Numbered from the stretch's first letter, positions 23,465 through 34,333 are shown. The stretch: 64,000 nt of DNA from Hydrangea macrophylla (GCA_033977485.1 CM066984.1:110899191-110963190); one strand, 5' to 3'. Made by a program: numbers and translations. Notes: a model not told the origin generated them from the sequence alone.

Positions 23465-23961
23465 TGATGATGCCAAAAATTGGTAAGAGTAAAGTAAAGC
23501 AATTTAGGAGAGAGAGAGAGAGTGAGAGACTATTTTTTGTATGTGGTTCGGCCCTGTTAATGAAGGTACCTACGTCCACGGGTGTGTCTGAGCACGTTCA
23601 CTAGCAGATCACCGGCGGGCCTGGTGAGCCAACAAAGAGGGGCGGCACTACCAGTAATACCGGCCGGGTGTATGCGTATAATGGTGAATATTGTAGAGGT
23701 GCTGTGTAGACTACAGAATTATCGGCCCCTCCAATGGGGGGTGAGAGGTCTCTTTTATAGATGTAAGAGACCTACTCTTACATGGATAAGGGAATATAAT
23801 CCTATTGGGGTGTGATTGACACCAATCAAGTAAGTTTCCTAATCGCATTAGGATTGATTGACATTAATTGCGGGGGTTTCCCAATTGGATTAGGAAATAG
23901 ATGCACTTTCCATTAGTCTTCTAGCTTGAGTAGGAAACTGCCCATAATTTTGGGCGTATCA
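23465..23961 (-). repeat. LTR of the gag-only element (5' LTR in element orientation)
   Basis: It matches 20413-20909 along its whole 497 bp as far as I can compare by eye. It would carry the promoter for gag on the minus strand. Confidence 0.92.
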
Positions 23962-24682
23962 AAGGGTAAACTAAGAGGGTGTAAAATATAGTTAAGCCTC
24001 TAATATATAGTAAAATAAGTGAGTTGTCCTTACTAATTAAAATAAAAAGGTAAAAAATAAATTTTTTAACTTAAATTTAAGTATTCTAATTAGAAAATGA
24101 AGTGCCTTTATTACCAGCCCAAAAAGAACTTATTCTATCAAATGGCAGCTCGTTAAAGAAGTTAGCGGAAAAAGGATGCTGGGATGTTGCAGAGGCAAAA
24201 GCGAACAGTGATAGGCAATTTCTTGAATATTTGGTAGGTAGCAGCGCACATTAGCAACCTTTAAAATATTTGGTGTAGTTCCTTGTCTCAATGAGTGCAT
24301 TTTATTGTTGTCAAACTATTCCTATATTTTTATATCATGGAAATCAAATCTTTAAAGCTATGTTTGGTTTTAGTGAGAGGAAGGTGAGGACTAAGTAAAA
24401 CACTTTTTTGGGTTTGGGGGGAGGGGGGCTAAGAAAATATTGAGGAAAGTAATAAGGACAAGAGAATTATAGAGAGAAGTAAAACAAAAACTCTGATTTT
24501 TTTTTTCCTGGCAAAGCTTCTAATTTGCTTGTTTCTCTCGCGCTTGCTTGCGCGATTAGAGTCCTTTTTCAATTTCGGTACTCAAGCTCCAGCGCTCGTA
24601 GAAAGAGTTAGGTTCTTAAGTTTAGCTTTTTTTCTTACTCAAGAGGTGATTTCGAGAATGAGCCAACCGACAAATCCGTAGC

Positions 24683-25245
24683 TGTAATGACCCTGGTGCT
24701 GTGGGCGGGCTGTTGTAGGTGCCTTTGTGGCTGCAGTAAGTGCTGGCAGGCTACACACTATGGAAAGTTCGTCCCACATCGCCTGGGTGTGGAAAAGTAA
24801 TGTGCTATATATGTGTGGTTTCAAGTCTCCCTAGTAAGAGGCCTTTTGGGTAGTGACCCAAGAACAAATCCGTGCGGGCTTGGGCCCAAAGCGGACAATA
24901 TCTTACTGAGCGAGACTTGGGTAGTGACAGAATGGTATCAAAGCTAGACTCAGTCGGAAGTGTGCCAACGCGGACGTTGGGCCCTAAGGGGGGTGGAATG
25001 TAACGACCCTGGTGCTGTGGGCGGGCTGCTGTAGGTGTCTTTGTGGCTGCAGTAAGTGCTGGCAGGCTACACACTATGGGAAGTTCATCCCGCATCGTCT
25101 GGGTGTGGAAAAGTAATGTGCTATATATGTGTGGTTTCAAGTCTCCCTAGTAAGAGGCCTTTTGGGTAGTGACCCAAGAACAAATCCGTGCGGGTTTGGG
25201 CCCAAAGCGGACAATATCTTACTGAGCGAGACTTGGGTCGTGACA
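24683..25245 (+). mobile_element. Complete TRIM retrotransposon
   Basis: Two 247-bp LTRs (24683-24929 and 24999-25245, TGTAA...TGACA) flank a 69-bp internal domain. The target duplication GTAGC is perfect at 24678-24682 and 25246-25250. The primer site TGGTATCAAAGC (24933-24944) differs by one base from the tRNA-iMet type. The purine tract AAGGGGGGTGGAA (24986-24998) precedes the second LTR. It has no coding capacity. The internal domain and the LTR 3' end (GCCCAAAGCGGACAATAT) resemble those of the Cassandra-type LTR at 40455-40758, but no 5S-like block is present. Confidence 0.93.
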
Positions 25246-28200
25246 GTAGCCTTGGTGATTGCTATTGCACCTATTGGTATTCGACTACGCTAGACACTTA
25301 AGCTGCACTAGACCTGCTAACCGGGGCGAAGGAACTGGCATTTGGTGGATTCTTTCTATTTTAGAATAAACTCTGAGATAGAGGAGACTTTAAAGAGATT
25401 TACTTAAGCACATTAATTTGTGCTTGACGACGCTCTCCTTCCTTCCCCCTTGCTAATTACCAGGAACTTCGTTGCCATTATTTCATCCATTTTTGCTCAT
25501 GCTAGTGCCCCCAGAAATTCTTGGATTTCTTGCAATATCCCGGGCGGTCTATAGTTACAATTATATTTTGAAAATATTTTACTGTTTAGTATTATTTAAG
25601 CATGGAGAAAAATACAACGGAGCTAGTTTTCCTTTCCCTTTTTTATTTTCTTTCTTGAAACCCGCAAACGAAACAAGGTCTAAGTTTTGGTAAAGTTCTT
25701 TGGTAGCAAAGACTCGTTCGAGCCATGAATCATTTAGAAACTAACAACATTTTGATACTTGAACTACTTAGTGTTAAAAACTGGCCCATATGTTATTTTC
25801 TTTCTTTCTGGCTTGTGTACTCTTCTTTGTGCAAACATGTGATACTTGTGCTATGACTATGGTTATGTGGAAGCTATTCTCATAGAACACCTTCTTCTTT
25901 GTGCAAATATGTGATACCTCGTTTGTGATATGACTATGGTTTCGAGGAAGCTATATTCTCATAGAGCACTGTCTGCTCCTTCGTTGGAATGTTTGTGAAT
26001 TTTCATTTTTTGTTTATCGCCAAAAATAGGTCTAGAAAGCAAATGATCAGAAGTAACCCAAAGAGGCTGTAGGATACACAACATTGATTCCACTGTATGT
26101 GGGTACCAGCTTAATATTGGCTAGAGAACTAAAGTGGGTACCCGCTTGATCACATGCCTTTGCAGTTGTCTGAATGTGCATATTTTTCTCTAATTAGTAA
26201 TCATAAAGAATAGCATATGAGCTTAATTATATTTTCGGAACAAACCTCCTTAGGGTCAAAAGGGGGGCTCTAAGTTGTTAGAACAGCTTCGTTAGTGGAG
26301 TTTTATTTCGCAAATACCATTTCTTTGGTAACTTGAAATAATAGAACTTGCTGACTGGTGCCTTAGTACTTCGAGTTTGAGAATCATATAGAATTATAGA
26401 TTGTGTATGAATCTATAGCTAATACAATTCTCAAAAACATGTGAATAAAGGTTTACTTGGAGTTGGAAGCTGGCTACTCAGAGAAGGTTGATGAACTTTG
26501 TGATCGGTACTCGCTCAACGGTTTTAACGTCAAAGGTATGCTAGCCATTAGTTTCTTCTTAGTTCTACATGTTGCTTGTGAGAGGTGCAATTCTTAGTTA
26601 AATTTAAATGCAAATGATATGAGATTGGAACTTGTGTATCTGCTCAAATGGGCTGGCCAGAATGCCACATTATTGTTTACATGATTCTTTCACTATCAAG
26701 TTCTAGGTAATATTCTGTGAACCTGTATTAATAGTGAAAATCTATGAGCATCACATGAACTCTGAACAATGAGTGTTGTGGTTGCCATTATGTTTTTGAG
26801 GTGTTTGTTCAGATTTTGGTGCACTTTTTCTCATTTGACCTTTTGTTGATTCCCAATGTGACATTAGACATATGATAATTGATATGTTTGTTATAAGGTT
26901 AGCAATTTCGGGATTTATACTACATGGAACAAGGAATTCAAGGCCAAACGTAGTAAATAATAGGCAAATAGTCGCTATTTAGTCTTGAAAATATCCAAAT
27001 TTCTCACCTTCTCTTTAAGGAGTGTGTATTGAATGTTAACCACCTCTCCTTGTATTTACGTCATGGAAATACAATACTAGCTAGATTATCTGATTCGATT
27101 TTAAAGATAGATATTTCTTGAGCCTTTCCTTGTAATCTCAATTTCGACTGCTTAGCTTCATTGTTTCAGCTCTTTATCTTTCTCTTTTTAATTTCCCGTG
27201 TTCTTTGACTCCCCCAATTCGCAGCATTTTGTTTCCTTCTCTCAATTTATTAAATACATCTATCTAACATCCTCGTCTCGATCAGTTATAGTTAATCTCA
27301 GGAAAATGTTGTTTTTTTTTTACTGGTTAGCGTTAATATATAATATATAGCACCATAGGTCATGTTAACCATCTCATGACTTTTGTATTTGAACAGCATT
27401 TCTTGGTATGCTTGAGGATTGACTTGACAAAAAATAACTTGTAATCAATACTTCTTGATGTTTTACAGAAACCGAGGCAAACCTTGTACATAGTCGCTAT
27501 TTACGTACAGTTCAATGAGTTGGCCTTAGCAGACATTGTTTGGGTTGATGAAGTCAATGGCTTGCTTGATGCTACCAGCCATATTGAGGGATGCAAAGTT
27601 CTGGGCCTTGATTGTGAATGGAAGCCTAATTATGAAAAAGGAAGCAAGCCAAACAAGGTAACTGTATATACTATTATATATATAAAAAAAATATTTTTAA
27701 TATTTTATCCAAGTATTCCCGCACCCGCATACTTTTTGAAAAATTGACAAATCCCTGGCACCCGCATCCCTGTATCCAAATCCCTGCACCCGCACTGGTG
27801 CTACCTATCTTGTAATACTTTCAATGCTTCTCAGCTCCTCAGAAATATCGTGTTTCAATTAATATGAAGCCCAAATAAATCAAATTGGATGTTTGTGATG
27901 GGGTGGGAGGGAAAAATTGTTATAGATTTGACCAATCTGGTGCAGCTATGTTTCTTGGATCTTTGTTTACTGATCTCTGGATTGGCTGCGGTTGGAGTAA
28001 CTTCAGTCTATCAGTACTTGTCCTCTTCTGTTGTATTGATATCCTCTGGACTCGGAAATAGACTGTAGATTATATTATTTTCCAATTAAATTGGAGCCTA
28101 AATAAACCAAAATGGTGTTGGTGGTGATGCGCTGAGAGATAGAAATTGGCATGTAACTGGTGAAGTTTCCTTGGATCTATCTTCAGTTTAGGCGTATGGT

Positions 28201-28654
28201 ACTTTCTGTCTGAAACTCGTATCAGTCCCTGATCTATTTTCCCATTTTTCTTTCAATTTCGCTGAGATGCCTTCCAAGATATCATATTTTGGTTCATGCC
28301 TCGTTTGCTTTGACGGATTGTATTATCTGGATGCTGCTGCTTCTTTTTTTTCTTTTTTTCTTTTTTTTTTTTTTTTTTTGGTTGCTGTTATTTGCATAGT
28401 TAAGGATAGGAAGATTTGTGAAGGGTGGGTTTGGTATAAAAGTAAAGGCTTCATGGTGGGTTCTTTTGATTGGATTTTTTTTTTTCAATGAACTTGGGGT
28501 TTATTACTATGTGTCATGGCCTTTTGCTCCTTTTTTCTTCTTCTTCATCTGTAATGCTTTTTCATTCTTCTTTTCCTAACAAAAGTTTAATTTAGTCATT
28601 ACACGAATGGTCAAGAGATGTAATGGGTGAAACTAGAGGTGAAAAGTGAAAACA

Positions 28655-28786
28655 AATATATATATATATATATATATATAAAATCCTTCTTGATAACCAT
28701 TTCCTTCTTATTAGCAACTAAGAGGTTATTTCTCTTATCCTCAAAGAATGGTGCTTTACAATTTTGACAATATTTAGTTTCTGTCA

Positions 28787-28822
<36 letters not shown>

Positions 28823-29045
28823 GAAGTAATGTGCAAGAGGAAGTCCTTTTTTTGGGTGTTGTATCTTCCTTGGCTTTTGTGGCTCATTAATAAAATTCTT
28901 GTTGTTCAAAAAAAAAAAAAAGTGTGCAAGAGGAAGTCATTCTGAAGTTGCTGTTTGGTCTATTTAGTTAAAGCGCTCTCTCTCTCTCTCATGTGCAAGT
29001 GGAAGTCATTCTGAAGCTGCTGTTTGGTCTATTGAGTTGCTTAAT

Positions 29046-29076
<31 letters not shown>
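28655..29076. repeat. AT and CT microsatellites with local duplications
   Basis: This holds an AT run at about 28655-28680, CT runs at about 28791-28820, 28975-28990 and 29047-29076, and a segment GTGCAAG(A/T)GGAAGTC that occurs three times (28831, 28924, 28991). All lie in the intron between exons 3 and 4 of the exonuclease pseudogene. Confidence 0.85.
28846..28922 (+). mobile_element. Short 5'-truncated retroposon with poly-A tail
   Basis: About 77 bp ending GTTGTTCAAAA with a long A-run. It is flanked by the 16-bp duplication TGTGCAAGAGGAAGTC (28830-28845 and 28923-28938). The tail and long target duplication indicate LINE-driven target-primed insertion. The body is too short to assign a family. 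Confidence 0.7.
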
Positions 29077-29079
<3 letters not shown>

Positions 29080-29387
29080 AAAATCGTTTATCCCTTACAT
29101 TGACAGCATAACTCTTCCCAATTTACAGGTCTCGATCATGTAAATTGCTTTTGAGAAGACGGTTTTCATCTTGGACCTGATAAAATTGTTCGACGATGTG
29201 CCTGATACTCTGGATAACTGCCTAAGACGCATTTTGCATTCTCCTAGCGTTCTTAAGCTTGGAACGATAAATTCTTCTGTATTAATTAGGGGATATACAC
29301 TCTAATAGCGATATGAATATGCTATGCTCAAAATATTGTTTTTCTCTTCCCTTGAGAGAAGAAAAAGAATCCCTTTCTGTTGGGAAT

Positions 29388-29936
29388 GGGCCCACAATCA
29401 CAACAAGAAAAACACACCCACAATTATGGAGATAAACAGAACAAGAATGACATAACCACGAAAGAAAATCAAGCAAACAAACACAACAAGATTTAAATGT
29501 GGTTCGGCCCAACAATGCCTACGTCCACGTGCAAAGGTGATCATTACGATTAATATGAAGATTACAAGCACTCAAGACCTCACGTGTATAACTCTCCAAC
29601 CAAGTTATATGACACACACAATTGCTAGAAACTAATCTCTCCCTCACTAGTTTGCAGCCCTCACTTGTGTATGTAGAAGATTTCCAACCAATCTTCTCAA
29701 TCCCTTGAGTAAGCCCTATATTTATAGAGATTGTATAGTCCTAATCCTAGTTGTAGTAGGATTTACCCCTATGGTAAGTCTTATACAACAAGGAATACTC
29801 TTACACACATTCCAATATAAACTAGGAACTTCCACCATCAAAGGAATCCTTATTTGATAAGGAAACCACCAAATAAAAAATCCAATCATAATTAGGAAAT
29901 CATTCCACTAATGGAATTTTAGGCACAATCCTAACA
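29388..29936 (-). mobile_element. Solo LTR (549 bp)
   Basis: It begins TGTTGGGAATGGG, ends CACAATCCTAACA, and has the perfect duplication CTTTC at 29383-29387 and 29937-29941. It shares with the gag-only element's LTR the block GTGGTTCGGCCC followed by CCTACGTCCACG (near 29500-29528), in the same strand sense, so I assign the same (minus) orientation by inference. It lies inside the exonuclease pseudogene, between exons 4 and 5. Confidence 0.9.
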
Positions 29937-30089
29937 CTTTCTACAATCATTTGGGCGGTGCAAAATGGCACAGTTGGAAGGTTTGGAAAATATTATGCTT
30001 CGTTTGGTACGAAAGTGAATTTTTTTTTCCCGCGTACTTGTATCAATATTGATGTACTTTTATATTGTGTCAAAAAAAAAAAATAGAAG

Positions 30090-30550
30090 AGGTGTAGAGA
30101 AAATTTGATTCTATGAGCGAGGCGAGATTCATTTCATATTGATTAGTCCAAAACAATAGGAAATGGAAATCTTTCATTACATTATTTTTTTTATAGTATA
30201 AATTTAATGAAATTAGCCAATTTTTTGACTCAAGTCGATTAAGATGATTCTACTGTTTTATTATTTATTTGTTTGTCGTACATAAGAACTTTTTGAATTC
30301 CCGGTAGAAAGAGATTTCCCTAACGAAAAGGCCTTTAGCGCTGCCCAATATCCCTTCTTTTTCCAAATATTTTTACGAATACGCTTTTTTGATATAGAAG
30401 TACGTTTTTTTGGAAATGCCATTTAAGTTACTCATTGGTGTAGTTGTATGTGAAAGACATCTATTATTCAAAACCAATTCTTCGTTACTATTCAGTCTCT
30501 ATCTAATTAGGGGTGAAATCATTTTAGATAGAGTTGTTTTGTATAGAAGT
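30090..30550 (-). other. Nuclear copy of plastid DNA (NUPT) around rpl32
   Basis: The minus strand reads like the plastid rpl32 gene with its upstream spacer (30423 to about 30550) and part of the rpl32-trnL(UAG) spacer (about 30090-30260). The outer limits are estimates. It sits in the intron between exons 4 and 5 of the exonuclease pseudogene, beside the solo LTR. Plastid fragments reach the nucleus by DNA repair; here it is embedded among nuclear repeats, so this is not a plastid contig. Confidence 0.8.
30261..30422 (-). pseudogene. rpl32: Plastid-derived rpl32 open frame (ribosomal protein L32), nuclear copy
   Basis: An uninterrupted 53-codon frame from ATG at 30422 to TAA at 30263-30261. 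The product begins [18 protein letters not shown] and continues with [18 protein letters not shown], the plastid bL32 protein at its normal length. In plastids it is part of the large ribosomal subunit. No transit-peptide-like N-terminal extension precedes the ATG and the flanks are plastid spacer, so I take it as a recent NUPT and not a functional nuclear rpl32. The intact frame reflects youth. Confidence 0.82.
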
Positions 30551-31293
30551 TGAGGAGCATGGGATTTCGTTAACCCTTAGCTAATGTCCTCAAGTGCAAA
30601 ACGCAATCTCCAACTTAAAAGCAAGTCATACTTGGTTTTGTGAAAAAGTAAGAATTGTATTGCAATGCATCTTTAAAAAGAAGTTGACAATGAAGAGGAT
30701 AACATAATTATAATTGGTGAGAATGCATTACAAAGTTGTCCTTTGTAAATTCGTAACACTCACGTAATAACGAAGGGGGAAACGGATTCAGGGGCAGATA
30801 CATAATATCATGATTGTTAAGTACTATGAAATGATATTTTCATAATAATGACTGCTGCGTGGTTTTGTGCACCTTATAGGCTATAATTTTCAATGTGATG
30901 TGAAGCAGCTGGCTTGTTCTTATGGAAGGATAGAGTGTTTCAAACATTATGAGATGCTACTGGATATTCAGAATGTGTTCAAAGAACCTCGGGGTGGTCT
31001 GTCTGGGCTTGCAGAGGTAATTTTATGTTACCAGTAATCTTGCTGCTTGGCTCTTCTCTCACACCTACATCTCATAGTACGATGGGTTCACTGAGTTCCT
31101 TCTGGTCTTTTTTTTTTTTTGGTTTTCGTTTTTCTTTTTCTCCCCTTCAATGGATTAGTGTCGTTATTACTATCAAATATTGAGCAGTTAACTATGTGCA
31201 TAGATAAGATCTAAAATTTATATTTTTGGCAAGTATGACAACTAAATGTTATTGTTATTGTTGTCTATTTTGGTGGTAATTAATTTAGGGTGA

Positions 31294-31433
31294 TGCTAAT
31301 GCCAAAGCACAATGTGCTAATGCCAAAGCACAAAGTGTCACTAAAAGCTTTAGTGACACATATCTAAGTGTCACTAAAGCTTTTAGTGACACTTTGTGCT
31401 TTGGCATTAGCACATTGTGCTTTGGCATTAGCA
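31294..31433. repeat. Perfect 66-bp inverted repeat with 8-nt loop
   Basis: Left arm 31294-31359 and right arm 31368-31433 are exact reverse complements as I read them, around the loop ATATCTAA. Each arm contains two copies of GCTAATGCCAAAGCACA and the near-palindrome GTGTCACTAAAAGC. It ends 18 bp before exon 6 of the exonuclease pseudogene, inside what should be the branch-point and pyrimidine region. I infer a MITE or foldback. A transcript would form a long perfect hairpin. Confidence 0.9.
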
Positions 31434-31526
31434 CTAGCCTTAATTTATCAGAAAATACTGGGAGCTGGTTTGAACAAGACAAGACGGAATAGCAACTGGG
31501 AGCAACGACCCTTAAGTCGGAATCAA

Positions 31527-31816
31527 GTATGCTCCCTTCATACTATTTTGTGAGTCCATCTTTGGGAACTCAACTTTTTAAGGAGACAAGAAGAATCTAC
31601 ACCGACTTTCCATAATTGCTCCTAATCATTACAATAACTTTTTTAGAAATTTGGTATTAAATCACACATTAGGAGAATTATTTGGTTATGAGACACAAGA
31701 GAAGCCTTTTTAGTAATAAGGACATAATTCAGTAAGAGTATTAGAATTAGCTCTTTTGACCAGTTGACCACATATTTTTTGGACATATTTTACCCTCATT
31801 TGCATTTTCATTTTCA

Positions 31817-31855
<39 letters not shown>

Positions 31856-31960
31856 GGACCACCAACCACCTCTCTCTCTCTCTCTCTCACTCTCTCAGTG
31901 GACCACCAACCACCATCACTGCCGACCACCATCACCTCTGTCGCCACCACCACATCGACC

Positions 31961-32002
<42 letters not shown>

Positions 32003-33394
32003 GCACTGACCACTATCACCGTCGTCACCACCATAACCCGGCCTGATGATGGTCGAATTAGAGGATGATTTGGTTAGTGGAGGTGATGTTGAGAATGAGG
32101 CTGATCAGAAATGAGTTACAATTGAGAAACAAGTAGTAGAGGCAATAGAGAGAGAGATTGAAGTGTTGGATAAAGCTTGGAGATATGTCTCCTTCGACCA
32201 CCACCAATTTCAGATCCACCACCACTGCGACTAGATCTACTACCACTGGGACCACCACGAGCAGATTCAAGACCACCACATCACCACAAGCCAGTGCACA
32301 GCAAGCATTTTCACTTTTCTGTGAATTTTCACGAATTTTGTGAAATTTCACAACTTTTCGGTGGTTTGAGAAATTTGTTTTGTGATCATTGCATGAAAAA
32401 ATTTCACAACTTTTTTTTTATTTGGGATCAATGTAGCTTTAATTTGGTTTGTTTCCAGGTTGTGAATGCTCTATTAAGTTGATCTGAGTTTTCAAAAAAA
32501 AAATTCTATTGAAAAAATCGTGTTAAGGTTATGGATTTTTTTGAGAAATTTCACAACTATTTTTATGATAAATTTCACAACTTTTCGGTGCTATGATATA
32601 AGAAAACATGTTTCTGATCATTGTATGTTGATCTGATGGTTTGGTTGTGAAGGAGGTCGATCAAGTAAGGTCATGGTGGTCGTTGAAAGTTGTGGTGGTG
32701 ATCGCTACTAGTGGTGGTGGTGGTCGGTGGAGGCAAGGAAGGTTGTGATGGTACTCGTCGGAGCTTAGGTGAGGTCGCCGGAGGTCAAGCAAGGTCACTG
32801 AAGGTCAGGCAAGGTAATGGTGGTGGTCGCCGGAGGTCAGGCGAGGTCGCCGGAGGTGCAGAGAGTAAAACACTTGGTGTAGACCAATATTATGGATAGA
32901 TTTGTCAAAATACAAAGGAGTGGACCTAATCTCAATTTTTTTTGCTAGTTATACCAAAACCACTATACTTTCCTTAAATTGGATTAAGTCCTAATTGCCC
33001 CTAACTTTTTTAGTTTTGTCTTGGTGTAGATTTCAATGAAGGGTAGTTTTGGAAAGTAAGTAAAAATTACATATCAAATTAGGAAAGTGGACACTAATTT
33101 TGGGACATCCCAAAATGGAATATAGGACTCACCAAATGGGACGATGGAAGTATTTAATACTATATCATTTGTTTCTGTACTTAGATTTTATCATAGACAA
33201 TTATTTAGAGCTTCATTGAGGCCTTCTTTCTGTTGGTGCAAGATCCCCACCCTATTCCTCTTTTACATGCATGTTTACATCTCACAGATCTCAGCAATGT
33301 AGCACGGGTATTGACATTTGACACGGGTACGATACGATACGGGTATGGGGGTACGGTAATTTTCAAAAATGTAGGGTACGGGTACGGCTAGGGT
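31527..33394. other. Microsatellite-rich sequence, no gene recognised
   Basis: CT runs lie at about 31817-31852, 31871-31897 and 31963-32000, linked by a duplicated segment AGTGGACCACCAACCACC. ACC/GGT-rich stretches follow at 32195-32290 and 32640-32870, with repeated GGTCGCCGGAGGTC. The open frames here are made of these repeats. Short tandem motifs of the GGTACGGGTACG type lie at 33300-33395. I see no exon of a known family, including the missing end of the exonuclease gene. Confidence 0.5.
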
Positions 33395-34225
33395 ACCAAC
33401 CAAACCAAACCAAGCCTTGTGTCCCAATCAGTTGGGGTCGGCTTATGAATCCTTTTTTTCCATTCTGCACGATTAAGAGCTGTATGCTCACTTAAATTAT
33501 ATATATTCATATCTTGTTGCACTACATACTCTCAGGTCACTCTAGGTCCGCCCCTCCGTCTAACCATTCCTGACACTACGATCTTATCACTCTTTCGCAC
33601 AAGTGCATTTATAGGTCTTCGTTGCACATAGCCGAACCATCTAAGTCTATTCTCCCTCAACTTATCCTCAATCTGTGCCACTCTTACAGTCTCTCTAATG
33701 TACTCATTTCTAATTCTATCTTTTCTAGTCTTACCACACATCCACCTTAGCATCCTCATCTCAGTTACGCTCACTTTGCTAATGTGTTGTTTCTTAATTG
33801 CCCAACATTCTGTCCCATAGAACATAGCTGGCCTAATTGATGTCCTATAAAATTTTACTTTCAATTTTGTTGGCATTCTCTGGTCACATAATACTCCAGA
33901 AGCACTCTTCCACTTAAGTCAGCATACTTTAATTCTATGGGTCACGTCATCACCAATCTCTTTATCTCTACTGATCATTGAACCTAGATAGCGAAAGTGC
34001 TCCCTCTTTGGAATCTTTTGGTCATCTTCACAGCTTCATTGTCTCTACTTCCACTAGTGCAAAAACTGCATTCTATGTATTCTGTTTTCGTCCTACTTAT
34101 CTTTAGCCTCTTAGTCTCCAGTGTTTCTCTCCAAGCTTCCAAATAGTGTTGAGTCCCCATTTAGTCTCATCAACCAAGACAATATCATCTGCAAACAACA
34201 TACACCATGGACCTCATCTTGAATG
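33395..34225 (-). mobile_element. RTE-type LINE fragment, reverse transcriptase 3' part
   Basis: On the minus strand, 34225-34170 encodes a FADDIVLVDET segment, the reverse-transcriptase catalytic box. After a degraded stretch, 33876-33532 encodes 114 codons with SIRPAMFYGTECWAI, MRMLRWMCGKTRKD and RLRWFGYVQRRP, typical of plant RTE-like LINEs. The 3' end carries the family's tail segment (CCGACCCCAACTGATTGGG on the minus strand, near 33430). It is 5' truncated and has frame breaks, so it is inactive. Confidence 0.82.
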
Positions 34226-34333
34226 AAAATATATTTTTAAAAGCATACTTTTAATAATTAAAAAAAAAAGAAAAAAGAAAAAGAAGAAGATTGAACAACA
34301 CTCTTACATATTAATCCATAGCATATTAGCAAA

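Larger units (their letters stand above)
20413..23961 (-). mobile_element. Non-autonomous gag-only LTR retrotransposon, very recent insertion
   Basis: Two 497-bp LTRs (20413-20909 and 23465-23961) appear identical by eye and are flanked by AAGGG (20408-20412 and 23962-23966). The element reads on the minus strand. Just inside the right LTR the reverse strand has TTTGGCGCCGTCTGTGGGA, a primer-site style seen in Tat/Athila-type gypsy relatives. Just inside the left LTR the reverse strand has AAATGGGGGGCAGC, a purine tract. The only protein is Gag. There is no protease, reverse transcriptase or integrase, so movement must depend on another element's enzymes. It sits inside the right arm of the older long-TIR element. 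Confidence 0.93.
19096..24119. mobile_element. Long terminal-inverted-repeat element (MULE/foldback-like) that hosts an LTR element
   Basis: The left end GGCTGGCGATAAAGGCACC is mirrored by the right end, which reversed reads GGCTGGTAATAAAGGCAC. The inverted arms run about 190 bp: left 19096-19287, right 20374-20412 plus 23962-24119. They share blocks such as TTAACTATATTTTACACCCT and ACCAAATTGACATAAA. The right arm is split by the gag-only LTR element at 20413-23961. The internal part (19288-20373) has no recognisable transposase. I found no clear target duplication. The right end abuts the first visible exon of the exonuclease pseudogene. Confidence 0.7.
24120..31526 (+). pseudogene. Decayed 3'-5' exonuclease gene, mut-7-like (relative of Arabidopsis At1g56310)
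   Basis: Six exons remain: about 24120-24233 (SSLKKLAEKGCWDVAEAK), 26451-26535 (EAGYSEKVDELCDRYSL), 27469-27657 (DIVWVDEVNGL, LGLDCEWKPNYEKGSKPNK), 29129-29261 (FILDLIKLFDDVPDTLDNC), 30880-31016 (YNFQCDVKQLACSYG) and 31452-31526 (KILGAGLNKTRRNSNWEQRP). The DCE in exon 3 supplies the first two acidic residues of a DEDD exonuclease. Three breaks are visible: exon 3 is one base too long for its frame (shift at about 27505-27515), exon 4 has TAA at 29141-29143, and the exon 4 donor reads GA instead of GT at 29262. The N-terminal part and the end of the exonuclease domain are missing; the long-TIR element abuts the first exon. The introns hold several later insertions. Confidence 0.85.

Noticed and set aside
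30261..30422. rpl32 as a functional nuclear ribosomal protein gene
   Set aside because: No transit peptide or upstream exon is visible and the flanks are plastid spacer DNA.
31747..32034. Frames of Arg/Glu or Ser/Leu repeats
   Set aside because: They are translations of CT/GA microsatellites.
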